Assembly: GCF_014773385.1 (NCBI RefSeq)
Contig: NZ_JACXAI010000004.1
Coordinates: 62,001 to 126,000, forward strand
DNA: 64,000 bases
Direction: 5' to 3'
From: Metabacillus arenae
GTDB taxonomy: Bacteria > Bacillota > Bacilli > Bacillales > Bacillaceae
The translations under genes were made by a program, and so were the position numbers. Of the stretch, positions 10,038 through 17,808 are shown piece after piece (position 1 is the first letter of the stretch; every line of letters starts with the position of its first letter). The notes under the pieces are model-generated. The model saw nothing but the letters and a program-made list of their open reading frames with translations. It was not told where the DNA came from and did no database searches.

Positions 10038-11356
10038 GGAATATGAATGATGTAGATGAGCTATTAGCGTATTTGAAAGGAGAGTCTGGATTTGACAGAC
10101 TTCTCCCAAAACTTATTGACCGATACCGAAGTTTAGGGAGAATCGGGGGGAGTATTAAGCTGTCGGGCTTGAAACCAAATGAAAAAGAAGCCTTTACAAC
10201 ATTTTTTAGAAAGGATTATACCCATCAATCTTCTGCTACCATTTCCTTTAAAAGTTTTGAGGAAGCTTTGTTAAAAACAAAGTTTGCAGGAGTGACGATC
10301 ATTGAAATTTTGGAAGCATATGCTGGCAGTAAAGTGATAACGAAAAAAGCAGAATTAGAAAGTAATCATCGTATTAAAGAACAATTTTTTTATGAGCAAA
10401 TCAATAAACATCCTGCCCTTTCAATGTGGCTGCATTATGTTAAAGAAAAGGGAAGAGGAACGAGGCGGCTGCATGCTTTATATGATGAAAATAGACTGCA
10501 GTTGGAGGAGATTTTCCGAAATGTAGACAATGCTTTATCAAAGCTTCCAAAGGAGGGCAGTCAATTTGAAAGATTGCCTTTCTTTTCTCAAAAAGTCACA
10601 AAGGATCCGCATGCTTTTGACCTTGATACGGAACAAGGTAAGGCATTTTTAAATATATTGCAGTTCTTACTTTTGCAAAAAGGGGAGCTTTCCTTTATAA
10701 ATAGTCTCCCAAGTTCAGAAGAGGCAAATGACATCCTGCAGTCATTTCATTTATTAAGAGATGATCTATTAAATTTTGTAACATGTACTGGTCTAATTGG
10801 ATATGATCAAAAAGGTGTTCATCCTGTTTGGGAGTCGGCAAACGATTCGAAATCAATGATTAATTTTCCGTTAAGGGAGATTATTAAATTGGAACAATGC
10901 CGTCCCTTTTCAGGTCAAGCAGTATTTATCGTTGAAAATTCTGGTGTAGCTTCTGCAATCTTGGATCGATGGCCTTTTCCTTATCCACCTCCATTGATAT
11001 GTACTCACGGACAGTTTAAATTAGCTGCTCTTCTCTTAATAGACATGCTTGTAAAGAACATGGTAACTATTTTTTACTCTGGAGACTTTGATCCTGAAGG
11101 ATTACAAATGGCTCAAAGGTTAAAAAAACGTGCTCCAAATTCGGTTGTATTGTGGAGATATGATTTGGATAGCTATTATAAAAGTTTGTCAAAAAAAGAG
11201 ATAAAAGAAGATCGTCTCTCGATTTTATCCTCGATCGATCTTGAAGAATTACAGGTTGTCAAGCAAGACATGCTGGCAAAAAAGCAGCCTGGATATCAGG
11301 AAGAATTAGTTCATGATTTAATACACGATATGAAAAAAGGTTTGGTAATCTCATAA
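10034..11356 (+). CDS. jetD: Wadjet type II JetD, Toprim nuclease (TIGR02679, DUF3323/DUF2399)
   Basis: 440-residue nuclease subunit that cleaves plasmid DNA once JetABC has extruded it. The C-terminal Toprim-type part is readable: the conserved glutamate in FIVENSGVASAIL (about residue 300) and the DxD stretch FYSGDFDPEGLQMA (about residue 350), which ligate Mg2+. The N-terminal ~240 residues fit the DUF3323 arm/DNA-binding region. GTG at 10034 overlaps the jetC stop (GTGA); an ATG nine bases later is an alternative start. Last gene of the operon; no strong terminator follows. Confidence 0.9.
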   Translation: MRNMNDVDELLAYLKGESGFDRLLPKLIDRYRSLGRIGGSIKLSGLKPNEKEAFTTFFRKDYTHQSSATISFKSFEEALLKTKFAGVTIIEILEAYAGSKVITKKAELESNHRIKEQFFYEQINKHPALSMWLHYVKEKGRGTRRLHALYDENRLQLEEIFRNVDNALSKLPKEGSQFERLPFFSQKVTKDPHAFDLDTEQGKAFLNILQFLLLQKGELSFINSLPSSEEANDILQSFHLLRDDLLNFVTCTGLIGYDQKGVHPVWESANDSKSMINFPLREIIKLEQCRPFSGQAVFIVENSGVASAILDRWPFPYPPPLICTHGQFKLAALLLIDMLVKNMVTIFYSGDFDPEGLQMAQRLKKRAPNSVVLWRYDLDSYYKSLSKKEIKEDRLSILSSIDLEELQVVKQDMLAKKQPGYQEELVHDLIHDMKKGLVIS

Positions 11357-11488
11357 AAATAAAAAATAATAAGGTTCACTTTATGTTAAAGATTACTATT
11401 GGATATGATGATAATTAACCTGTCGAGAGAAGAATAAGTCTGAAAGAAAAGCTGTGCAAAGCCATGTTTATCTATAAAGGGCTTTAAT

Positions 11489-11632
11489 ACAATACAAAAA
11501 GCTGACCTTATCATCGTTCTGAATCACGGAGAAATAATGGAACAAGGTACTCATGATAATTTATTAAACAAAAAAGGTTTTTATTATGGCCTTTATCAAA
11601 ATCAATTAAATAACATGGAAAAAGCGAACTAG
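11489..11632 (+). pseudogene. C-terminal remnant of an ABC exporter ATPase
   Basis: A 47-codon stretch reads [20 protein letters not shown] followed by [20 protein letters not shown], then a stop. This is the characteristic post-H-loop end of type I multidrug ABC exporters (usually ...HRLSTIQNADLIIVL...). Upstream the match breaks up: the bases before 11489 resemble the H-loop region but carry a stop and frame changes, and there is no start codon. The rest of the transporter is absent; the Wadjet operon lies immediately upstream. The stop codon is inside the following terminator hairpin. Deletion residue, not expressed as a functional protein. Confidence 0.8.
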
Positions 11633-11654
11633 AGCTTGCCCTAGTTCGCTTTTG
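11621..11654 (+). terminator. Rho-independent terminator overlapping the ABC remnant stop
   Basis: Ten-base perfect stem AGCGAACTAG / CTAGTTCGCT with an 8-base loop, followed by TTTTG. It includes the last codons and stop of the ABC exporter remnant and would now terminate transcription coming from the Wadjet operon. Confidence 0.8.
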
Positions 11655-12002
11655 TACATTCATTCAAAGTAACTTGCATCTTCACAAGTGTAAATATCCA
11701 TTTATTTACGTATTATAAATTGCCGCGGTCCAAATTCCACTGATCATTTTTTACCTAAACGATGTAAGCCCTACCTCTCTTACATCCTTACGGCTCCGAA
11801 GCCGATCCAGTGTGAATAAGTTTTTTACCAAAAACCATAAGTAGAATGCCAGTCATGTTACCCTTGCATTTCTATTCAAGTTACTTCGTCTATGAAGTCA
11901 ATTATTAATTATACCAGATTTTAGCAGAGGTGTAAAGAAGTAATTGTAATAGCTAAAAACTAGTGAAGTCCCTTACTACAACATAATCTTTGATCAAGGA
12001 AA
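11655..12002. other. Intergenic, nothing recognised
   Basis: About 350 bp between the terminator and the convergent VOC gene. I find no coding frame, tRNA-like fold or strong hairpin with a T-run in it. Confidence 0.4.
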
Positions 12003-12389
12003 TTATAGCATTTTATATATTTCGATTAAGTTGTTATCAGGGTCGCGGAAATGGGCAACACGTGCTTGCCATTCCTGACGATCATGCGGTTCATTAACAA
12101 ATTCAATATCTTTTTGTCTGAAACGGTGATAAGCCTTATCGACATCTTCTACTTCAAATTGAAGCAAGAATCTTGATTGAGAGTCAGCTTCTAATGGCTT
12201 ATTTCCCTCTCCGATTAAATCTGCCATCAATTTTCGTGATACAAGCTCAATCTTCGTTTCTCCATTATTAAAAAGGGCATATTCCATGTCTTCCTCATAC
12301 CAGCTCACTGGAAATTCCAATAAATCTCTGTAAAACATGGCACTTTTCTTAAAGTCTTTAACCAAAAGTCTTATTTGTAATAACTTCAC
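12003..12389 (-). CDS. VOC-family (glyoxalase/bleomycin-resistance-like) protein
   Basis: 128-residue single VOC unit: a first beta-alpha-beta module begins with LLQIRLLVKDFKKSAMFYRD, and the second ends with VAHFRDPDNNLIEIYK, where the glutamate is the typical C-terminal metal ligand. Such proteins are dimeric metal-dependent enzymes or resistance proteins; the substrate cannot be told. The ATG follows TCAGGAGGTAGTTG, an excellent ribosome site. Monocistronic on the minus strand. Confidence 0.85.
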   Translation of the reverse strand: MKLLQIRLLVKDFKKSAMFYRDLLEFPVSWYEEDMEYALFNNGETKIELVSRKLMADLIGEGNKPLEADSQSRFLLQFEVEDVDKAYHRFRQKDIEFVNEPHDRQEWQARVAHFRDPDNNLIEIYKML

Positions 12390-12479
12390 ATCAACTACCT
12401 CCTGAAAAATATTATTTTAGAGCTGACACTATCACCACTAATTGAACACTTTGTCACTGACCATCTCTCATTTTAAAAT

Positions 12480-12510
12480 AACTTGACCGACAATTATGGT
12501 CAGTCAAGTT
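12480..12510. repeat. Inverted repeat, terminator or TetR-type operator
   Basis: AACTTGACCGAC - 7 bases - GTCAGTCAAGTT, arms complementary but for one position, flanked by T-rich DNA on both sides (TTTTAATTT to the right). It could end transcription from the minus-strand protease gene. The half sites TTGACCGAC and GTCAGTCAA also match the operators before the RND efflux gene at 53.6 kb. Confidence 0.5.
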
Positions 12511-12692
12511 TTAATTTGAGGTTTTGGAATCTTAGCTCATTTGCGGACTTCACCATTTTCATTTAGGGGGGAACCGGTATTTCAGAGTATAATTAAACAA
12601 TGGCTTGCTGCCAAAAGAAGCATTTTCATCTATTCTCAAACCTGGCCTGGCTCTCCATTTCAAAAGTTTAGAAAGAAAAAGGTTTGTTTTAA

Positions 12693-13205
12693 CTAGCAAT
12701 AATAATTCGTTCGTCCCCACTTTTCCTTTTGAAAGGTTGCTTTTTTTCCATACCGAATCATTTCATAAATGACTAACCCATTACTTGGCTGTCCATCTGG
12801 ATATCTCATAGGCAGAATATCGAAAATGACAAAAAAGATGGAATAATAGATAAATTGATTCCAAAATTTTGACTCCTCCAAAACTTTTAAATAGACAAGT
12901 CCATTCACAAGAAAGGCCGCAACTATATTAAATATCATTGGTCCAGCATAAACGAGAATATAATGAATGCGCGAGTTTCGCTTTAGTTGTTCAAACTGAC
13001 ACCAGCTGTACCAAAAGTAAAACCTTCTAATCCGAATTCTGCCGACTTCAAAAAGGGGTTTGCCGCAGCCTATTTCAAGCTTATGATTTTTAGCTTTGAA
13101 TAAATAAGCAAAGAAAAGGTGTCCTGTTTCGTGAATGATCGACACAATAGGCAAAATGATAAACACAGAGAGAATTAAGCTGATAAAGTCAAACAGCCCG
13201 AACAT
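12693..13205 (-). CDS. M50-like integral membrane zinc metalloprotease
   Basis: 170-residue membrane protein with an HETGH zinc motif (about residues 26-30) inside the first hydrophobic segment, two further hydrophobic stretches (about 85-105 and 115-135), and DILPMRYPDGQPSNG near the end. The last part resembles the second M50 signature (LLP..DG), whose aspartate is the third metal ligand. The layout suggests a site-2-protease-like fold, though a reduced one. The ribosome site TTAGGAGGATCAAA precedes the ATG. The substrate is unknown and no regulatory partner is adjacent. Confidence 0.7.
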   Translation of the reverse strand: MFGLFDFISLILSVFIILPIVSIIHETGHLFFAYLFKAKNHKLEIGCGKPLFEVGRIRIRRFYFWYSWCQFEQLKRNSRIHYILVYAGPMIFNIVAAFLVNGLVYLKVLEESKFWNQFIYYSIFFVIFDILPMRYPDGQPSNGLVIYEMIRYGKKATFQKEKWGRTNYYC

Positions 13206-13400
13206 TTTGATCCTCCTAATTTATTTTAATAGTTAAAAATTCCCGCTCTATTTCTTTAGAAAACATAGATTTTTCCTTTTTTATAAGATCAGATGTTAAA
13301 GCTCATTAAGGTATCAATCTATTCGCTGATTGTACAAGTCCGATCTCCGACCTCTCATCACCAGAAAGACGGGCAAAATTTTTCAAAAAAACTATTTACT
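13206..13400. other. Intergenic, nothing recognised
   Basis: AT-rich gap between the divergent protease gene and the inverted-repeat operator. From about 13389 it becomes similar to the region before yhbD (TTTTTCAAAA ... TTTACTTTAAAAC). Confidence 0.4.
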
Positions 13401-13458
13401 TTAAAACAAAACATTGTTACACTATAACCAAATTTAATGTAACAATGTTTTGTTTTAA
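13401..13458. promoter_or_regulatory. 58-bp perfect inverted repeat, copy A (operator)
   Basis: Left arm 13401-13421 and right arm 13438-13458 are exact 21-base reverse complements (core AAAACATTGTTAC), with a 16-base spacer. The same arms and the same spacer length recur at 15323-15380. A promoter-like TTTACT lies just before the left arm, with TACACT 17 bases on, so the left arm covers the promoter spacer. No T-run follows the right arm, so an operator is more likely than a terminator. The MFS gene is the next intact gene downstream. Confidence 0.75.
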
Positions 13459-13469
13459 CAAAAGAAGTA

Positions 13470-13590
13470 TATAATAAAATAAGAATGTATTTCAAAAAAG
13501 GATCTAATAGAGGTGATGGACATTTTTATGGTCAGTTGTGTAGTTGAAAACGGAAATCGTTTTATCTTTTGGTAAAGAAATTTTCTTCCA
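13470..13590 (+). pseudogene. Decayed 5' fragment of a yhbD-like gene
   Basis: The ~120 bases after operator copy A align with the ribosome site and first ~40 codons of the intact yhbD-like gene at 15396. Shared stretches include TATTTCAAAAAAGGATCT and AGAGGTGATGGACATTT. Copy A has lost the ATG, contains base changes and frame breaks, and fades out before 13600. It is a partial duplication of the yhbD promoter and 5' end, now forming the leader of the MFS gene. Confidence 0.8.
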
Positions 13591-13698
13591 AAAAAATAAG
13601 ACACAAGTTATTTTAATTGAATAATAAAAAGGAATGATTTTACAAAAGTAGAACTATTATAAAGGGTAGCATTTTAAATTAATGGAGGATGTAAAACG

Positions 13699-14946
13699 AT
13701 GGAGAAATCAACAAATATGTCAGCTTTTTTAAAAAATCGTTTTATTCGAGCTATATTATTATCTGGATTGTTTCTGCAATTAGGAATTTGGATTCGAAAT
13801 TTTTCTGTATTGTTGTTTGTAATGGAGCAAACAAATGGAGATCCTTTTGCTGTGTCTATGATATCGGTTGCAGAATTTGCCCCAATCTTTATTTTCTCGA
13901 TTATAGGCGGTACATTTGCAGATCGCTGGAAGCCGAAGAAGACAATGATTTGGTGTGATTTATTAAGTGCGGTCTCTGTTTTTACAGTACTTGCAACACT
14001 CATGTTTGCCTCTTGGCATGCTGTTTTTTTCGCTATGCTAATTTCTGCGATATTATCTCAATTCTCGCAGCCATCAGGGATGAAATTGTTTAAAATTCAT
14101 GTACCCAAAGAACAACTGCAAATGGGGATGTCTTTGTACCAAACGTTGTTTGCTGTATTCATGATTATCGGTCCTATTATAGGTACATTTATTTTTCAGC
14201 AATACGGGATTTATCTATCCATTGCACTAACGGGAATCATGTTCCTTTTGTCAGCGGGAGCGCTTCTTTTTCTGCCGGCAGATCGGGCGATGGAAGAAGA
14301 AAAGGAGAAGACAACGGTCTTACAAGAGCTTGGACAAGGATTTAAATATGTGAAAAACAATCGTTTTCTCTCTATTCTTGGCGGAAACTTCCTTGTTGCG
14401 GGTTTGGCGATTGGTCTTATTCAGCCTTTGGGAATTTTCATTGTGACTGAACAACTGGGAATGGACAAGGAATTTCTTCAATGGTTTTTGGCAGTAAACG
14501 GTGTTGCAATGATTTTAGGAGGCGGAATGGCGCTGGCATTTTCTAAAAAGATTGCTCCGATTCGCCTGCTCGCAATCGGAATGGCAGTTGATGCCATTAT
14601 GATATCCGTTATGGGATTTTCAAATGTCGTATGGATTACGTTGATTGCCCAGTTTTTTAACGGACTTATGATGCCAGCCATTCAAATAAGCATTAATACA
14701 ATGATCTTAGAAAATTCAGATGAAAAATTTGTAGGCAGGGTAAATGGTATAATGACGCCTCTTTTTATGGGAGGAATGGTGGTTATGATGAGTTTTGCCG
14801 GCGTAATAAAGGAATTTATGAGCTTGACAATGGCATATCAGGCGGCGGCCGTATTATTTGTCATCGGAATTCTCCTTGTAGTTCCATTGCTTATTAAACC
14901 TAACTTCCCTAAACAAGATCAAAAAGTGAAAATAGAAACTCAGTAA
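13699..14946 (+). CDS. MFS transporter (macrolide-efflux/DHA3-like)
   Basis: 415-residue major facilitator with about 12 membrane segments. The cytoplasmic loop 2-3 motif GGTFADRWKPKKTM (about residues 72-85) is the MFS signature A. A charged central loop (EEEKEKTTVLQELGQGF, about 195-211) and the motif FVGRVNGIM in the second half fit the drug/macrolide efflux MFS_3 group. The ATG follows AATGGAGGATGTAAAACG. The upstream leader carries operator copy A, so expression is probably controlled by the same factor as yhbD. The substrate is unknown. Confidence 0.85.
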   Translation: MEKSTNMSAFLKNRFIRAILLSGLFLQLGIWIRNFSVLLFVMEQTNGDPFAVSMISVAEFAPIFIFSIIGGTFADRWKPKKTMIWCDLLSAVSVFTVLATLMFASWHAVFFAMLISAILSQFSQPSGMKLFKIHVPKEQLQMGMSLYQTLFAVFMIIGPIIGTFIFQQYGIYLSIALTGIMFLLSAGALLFLPADRAMEEEKEKTTVLQELGQGFKYVKNNRFLSILGGNFLVAGLAIGLIQPLGIFIVTEQLGMDKEFLQWFLAVNGVAMILGGGMALAFSKKIAPIRLLAIGMAVDAIMISVMGFSNVVWITLIAQFFNGLMMPAIQISINTMILENSDEKFVGRVNGIMTPLFMGGMVVMMSFAGVIKEFMSLTMAYQAAAVLFVIGILLVVPLLIKPNFPKQDQKVKIETQ

Positions 14947-14970
14947 GGTGGCTGCCAGCCATCTTTTTTT
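14947..14970 (+). terminator. Rho-independent terminator after MFS gene
   Basis: GGTGGCT GCC AGCCATC followed by seven T. Seven-pair stem with one G-T pair, directly after the MFS stop codon. Confidence 0.85.
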
Positions 14971-15024
14971 GTTGGTTCAGAATGTTTAAGTTGATTAAAG
15001 TATTACGTGTTAAATTGAGATATT

Positions 15025-15150
15025 TTTGTCCAGCTCCAGGCGCCATCGGCCCTTAGGTCATGAGCCAATCCGTCAAGAAGGTTAAAGAACAACCTTCATG
15101 CCGGCTCGCCGAATGCTTGTCGCCGATAGACGGGCGCCTTCTGCTTTTCG
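15025..15150. repeat. Structured Bacillaceae intergenic repeat
   Basis: Begins TTTTTGTCCAGCTCCAGGCG and ends GGGCGCCTTCTGCTTTTCG. These ends pair (AGCTCCAGGCGCC with GGGCGCCTTCTGCT, ATCGGC with GCCGAT), and inner segments pair as well (GAGCC/GGCTC, AAGGTT/AACCTT), giving a long multi-stem hairpin. From memory, elements with these ends (CAGCTCCAG...GCGCTT.TGCTTTTC) occur in many copies in Bacillaceae genomes. GC content is visibly higher than in the surroundings. Frames crossing it are not genes. Confidence 0.65.
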
Positions 15151-15322
15151 TTTGGCTGTTTTCGCAAACTATATTGCTTTTATGACAGTATCAGCCGCTT
15201 GGAAAGGAGTGGCTAGAATCCAAAAGAGGAGTATGATGCCCGGACCGGATATTCATCTGATCAGAAAGTTAAAAACCCAAGATTACTTAGAAAAGTGCCT
15301 TTTTTCAAAAGAATTCTTTACT

Positions 15323-15380
15323 TTAAAACAAAACATTGTTACACTATAAGTAATTTAGTTGTAACAATGTTTTGTTTTAA
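15323..15380. promoter_or_regulatory. 58-bp perfect inverted repeat, copy B (yhbD operator)
   Basis: Arms 15323-15343 and 15360-15380 are exact 21-base reverse complements, identical to copy A at 13401-13458, with the same 16-base spacer length but a different spacer sequence. It ends 15 bases before the yhbD start and just before its ribosome site GGAAGGAG. TTTACT, 17 bases, TACACT is a plausible promoter overlapping the left arm. Probably the autoregulatory operator of the YhbD-like protein or the site of another local regulator. Confidence 0.75.
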
Positions 15381-15395
15381 CGGAAGGAGTATGTA

Positions 15396-16028
15396 ATGGA
15401 AATAGAATATATTTCAAAAAAGGATCTCTTAGAGGTGATGGACATTTCTTATGGTCAGCTGTATCGGTGGAAACGCAAGGAGATCATTCCGGAAAACTGG
15501 TTTATAAAGAAATCCAGTTTCACTGGACAAGAAACATTTTTTCCTAAAAAGAAAGTGATCGAGAGGATCGAAAAAATCAAAGAGCTTAAAGATAGTCATT
15601 CTCTAGATGAGCTGGCTGAATTTTTTTCCACAAACCCTAAGGATGTCACATTATCTATTGAAGAAATAATAAATCTAAACATTATAAAGAAAGAAACATG
15701 GGAGAAGGGTAAACAGTTTATAAATCAGGATGATTCATTAGACTTTAAGTCTATTTTATTTTTAAAAATCCTTGAGAAGATCAACTACAAATGGAATATC
15801 GAACTTGACGAAATGACACATTTATTTCAAGCAATTCGTGCAAACCAGAATTTCTTTGAGACCAATTTTGAACTGGCTGCTTTGGAAAAAGGGAATACAA
15901 TCATATGGTTGTTTATCCCTATACAGTCAGAATGGCAGTTTGATGCTGGAGCAAAAAAGATCTTGAGCATTGATTTAAAAGAATGTGTAAACGATTTAAA
16001 CATTTCGTTATCAGCAATTAACAAATAG
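15396..16028 (+). CDS. yhbD: YhbD-like protein (DUF4004), putative HTH regulator
   Basis: 210-residue soluble protein. The N-terminus (EYISKKDLLEVMDISYGQL, then YRWKRKEIIPENWF) looks like a MerR/excisionase-type helix-turn-helix, followed by FFPKKKVIERIEKIKEL, a recognition/linker pattern. It is followed 11 bp later by a bactofilin gene, the arrangement of B. subtilis yhbD-yhbE-yhbF. The promoter contains the large inverted repeat, so autoregulation is plausible but inferred. The ATG follows GGAAGGAGTATGTA. A decayed partial copy lies at 13.5 kb. Confidence 0.75.
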   Translation: MEIEYISKKDLLEVMDISYGQLYRWKRKEIIPENWFIKKSSFTGQETFFPKKKVIERIEKIKELKDSHSLDELAEFFSTNPKDVTLSIEEIINLNIIKKETWEKGKQFINQDDSLDFKSILFLKILEKINYKWNIELDEMTHLFQAIRANQNFFETNFELAALEKGNTIIWLFIPIQSEWQFDAGAKKILSIDLKECVNDLNISLSAINK

Positions 16029-16039
16029 GAGGAATCGAA

Positions 16040-16831
16040 TTGGGCAATCTTCATTTAGAGGAATTGGAAGAATTAAAGATTAACGGTTCGGGCATTGCAA
16101 CAGGAGGCATGTATAAAAATGTAAAGTTAAATGGAAGCGGAAAGATAAACGGAGATATTGAATGTCAAGACATGAAGATAAGTGGTTCTGGGAAAGTAAA
16201 AGGAAATATTAAAGCTGAAAACATTAAAACTAGTGGATCTTCTTTATTAGAGGGAGATGTTGAAGCTGAATATATTGAATCAAATGGAAGTTCAGAAATA
16301 ACAGGCGATGTGAAGTGCGGGGCTGTTTCCATCAATGGATCTAGTGCTTTTCGCCAGGATATCACTTGTGAAAAGATTGAAGTAAATGGAACAAGCAAAA
16401 TAGGCGGTGAGCTCTCAGGAGGAAAGATTCGCGTCAATGGCTCAATGAAGGTCGCTGAAGGGTGCGAAGGAGAAGAAGTTATTGTAAAAGGTTCCATACA
16501 AGTTGGAGGACTGCTGAATGCTGATTTTATTGATTTAAAGCTCGGTTTTCATTCAAATGTGAAAGAAATTGGCGGGGAAAAAATAAATATAAAAAAATAC
16601 AGCTCACTAAACCTCTTTAAACGCCTCTGGGATGTCATTGTCCAGAGAAATTACCACCTGGAAGCAGATGTTATTGAAGGGGACGTGATTCACTTAGAAG
16701 CTACAAAAGCAAAATTAGTCCGAGGAAAGGATATCATCATATCAGAAAAATGTGAAATCGACACAGTAGAATACACAGATTCAATTGACATTCACCCTAA
16801 TAGCGTTGTAAGAGAGAAGGTTCACGTTTAA
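16040..16831 (+). CDS. Bactofilin-family polymer-forming protein (YhbE/YhbF-like)
   Basis: 263-residue protein built of a right-handed beta-helix: repeated short units with G-S-G / G-S-S turns every ~17-20 residues (NGSGIATGG, NGSGKINGD, SGSGKVKGN, SGSSLLEGD, NGSSEITGD). That is the bactofilin/polymer-forming cytoskeletal pattern. The TTG start at 16040 is set by AGGAGGAATCGAA. In B. subtilis the yhbE/yhbF bactofilins are linked to motility; here a single gene follows yhbD. No membrane segment or signal peptide. Confidence 0.85.
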   Translation: MGNLHLEELEELKINGSGIATGGMYKNVKLNGSGKINGDIECQDMKISGSGKVKGNIKAENIKTSGSSLLEGDVEAEYIESNGSSEITGDVKCGAVSINGSSAFRQDITCEKIEVNGTSKIGGELSGGKIRVNGSMKVAEGCEGEEVIVKGSIQVGGLLNADFIDLKLGFHSNVKEIGGEKINIKKYSSLNLFKRLWDVIVQRNYHLEADVIEGDVIHLEATKAKLVRGKDIIISEKCEIDTVEYTDSIDIHPNSVVREKVHV

Positions 16832-16953
16832 TAGTGGTCTAATCATCAGTAGGGGGTTAAAGAAAACCTCCATTGAAATGTAGAGTAAAAGTACGAAACC
16901 TAATGTTGCTTTATCCAGCTTAAATTCAATCCAGTTTTAGAAAGAAGGTAAGT

Positions 16954-17808
16954 ATGAAAATTATCGACGCGCATATGCATTTTTCAAATATTGAAAGCTT
17001 TAAAGAAACGGCAAGAGAACAGTCCAGACTAGATTATTCCTATGATGGAATCGTAAAAGAGTACGAAGAATCCAATGTGGTATTAGGGGTTGGAATGGGA
17101 TTAGTGGAAAAAGAAAAACAGGGGTTTCCCGACCCTTCTTCTCCTACACCAATGGGTCTCGATCTAGATGAACGGATTCCATTGCCGATTGTCTATTGTG
17201 TTGGGATCAACCCTAATAAGCTTGGTTCACACGAATTAGAAGAACTTGAAAAGTCATTACACGATCCAAGGGTTGTAGGAATCAAAATTTACTTAGGTTA
17301 TTATCCTTTCTATGCATATGAGGAAGTGTATGAACCAGTTTATAAGCTTGCAGCCACATACCAGCTTCCGGTTGTTTTTCACACTGGTGACACATATTCA
17401 GAGAGAGGGCTATTAAAATATTCTCACCCATTGACACTTGACGAAGTAGCTGTAAAGAATCGAGATATTAATTTTGTAATGGCCCATTTCGGTGATCCCT
17501 GGACATTAGATGGAGCAGAAGTTGTTTACAAAAACCGGAACATGTTTGCTGATTTATCAGGTTTAGTTGTCGGAACTGCAGATGATATTAAACGATATAA
17601 GGATTCACCACGCTTCTTCAATCATTTAAAGCATGCCTTAACCTTTACCGATAATTATCAAAAGTTCCTATTCGGCACAGATTGGCCGCTTGTTCCTGTC
17701 CAGCCATATATCGAATTTGTAAAAGAAATCATCCCTGAAGAATACCATGAAGATGTTTTCTATAAAACGGCATTAAATGTATTTCCAAGGATAAAACCAT
17801 ATTTATAA
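16954..17808 (+). CDS. Amidohydrolase-family metal-dependent hydrolase (amidohydrolase_2)
   Basis: 284-residue TIM-barrel hydrolase. The N-terminal IIDAHMHF carries the HxH metal ligands. VGIKIYLGYYPF occupies the position of the K/active-site strand, VFHTGDTY holds the next histidine, MAHFGDPW another, and LFGTDWP near the C-terminus is the conserved aspartate strand. The set matches the amidohydrolase-related (PF04909) group, which includes decarboxylases and hydrolases of small acids. The ATG follows AGAAGGTAAGT. The substrate is unknown and there is no operon partner. Confidence 0.82.
   Translation: MKIIDAHMHFSNIESFKETAREQSRLDYSYDGIVKEYEESNVVLGVGMGLVEKEKQGFPDPSSPTPMGLDLDERIPLPIVYCVGINPNKLGSHELEELEKSLHDPRVVGIKIYLGYYPFYAYEEVYEPVYKLAATYQLPVVFHTGDTYSERGLLKYSHPLTLDEVAVKNRDINFVMAHFGDPWTLDGAEVVYKNRNMFADLSGLVVGTADDIKRYKDSPRFFNHLKHALTFTDNYQKFLFGTDWPLVPVQPYIEFVKEIIPEEYHEDVFYKTALNVFPRIKPYL

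Noticed and set aside
15098-15349. 83-codon plus-strand frame
   Set aside because: Runs through the structured intergenic repeat and into the yhbD operator; no ribosome site, no family.
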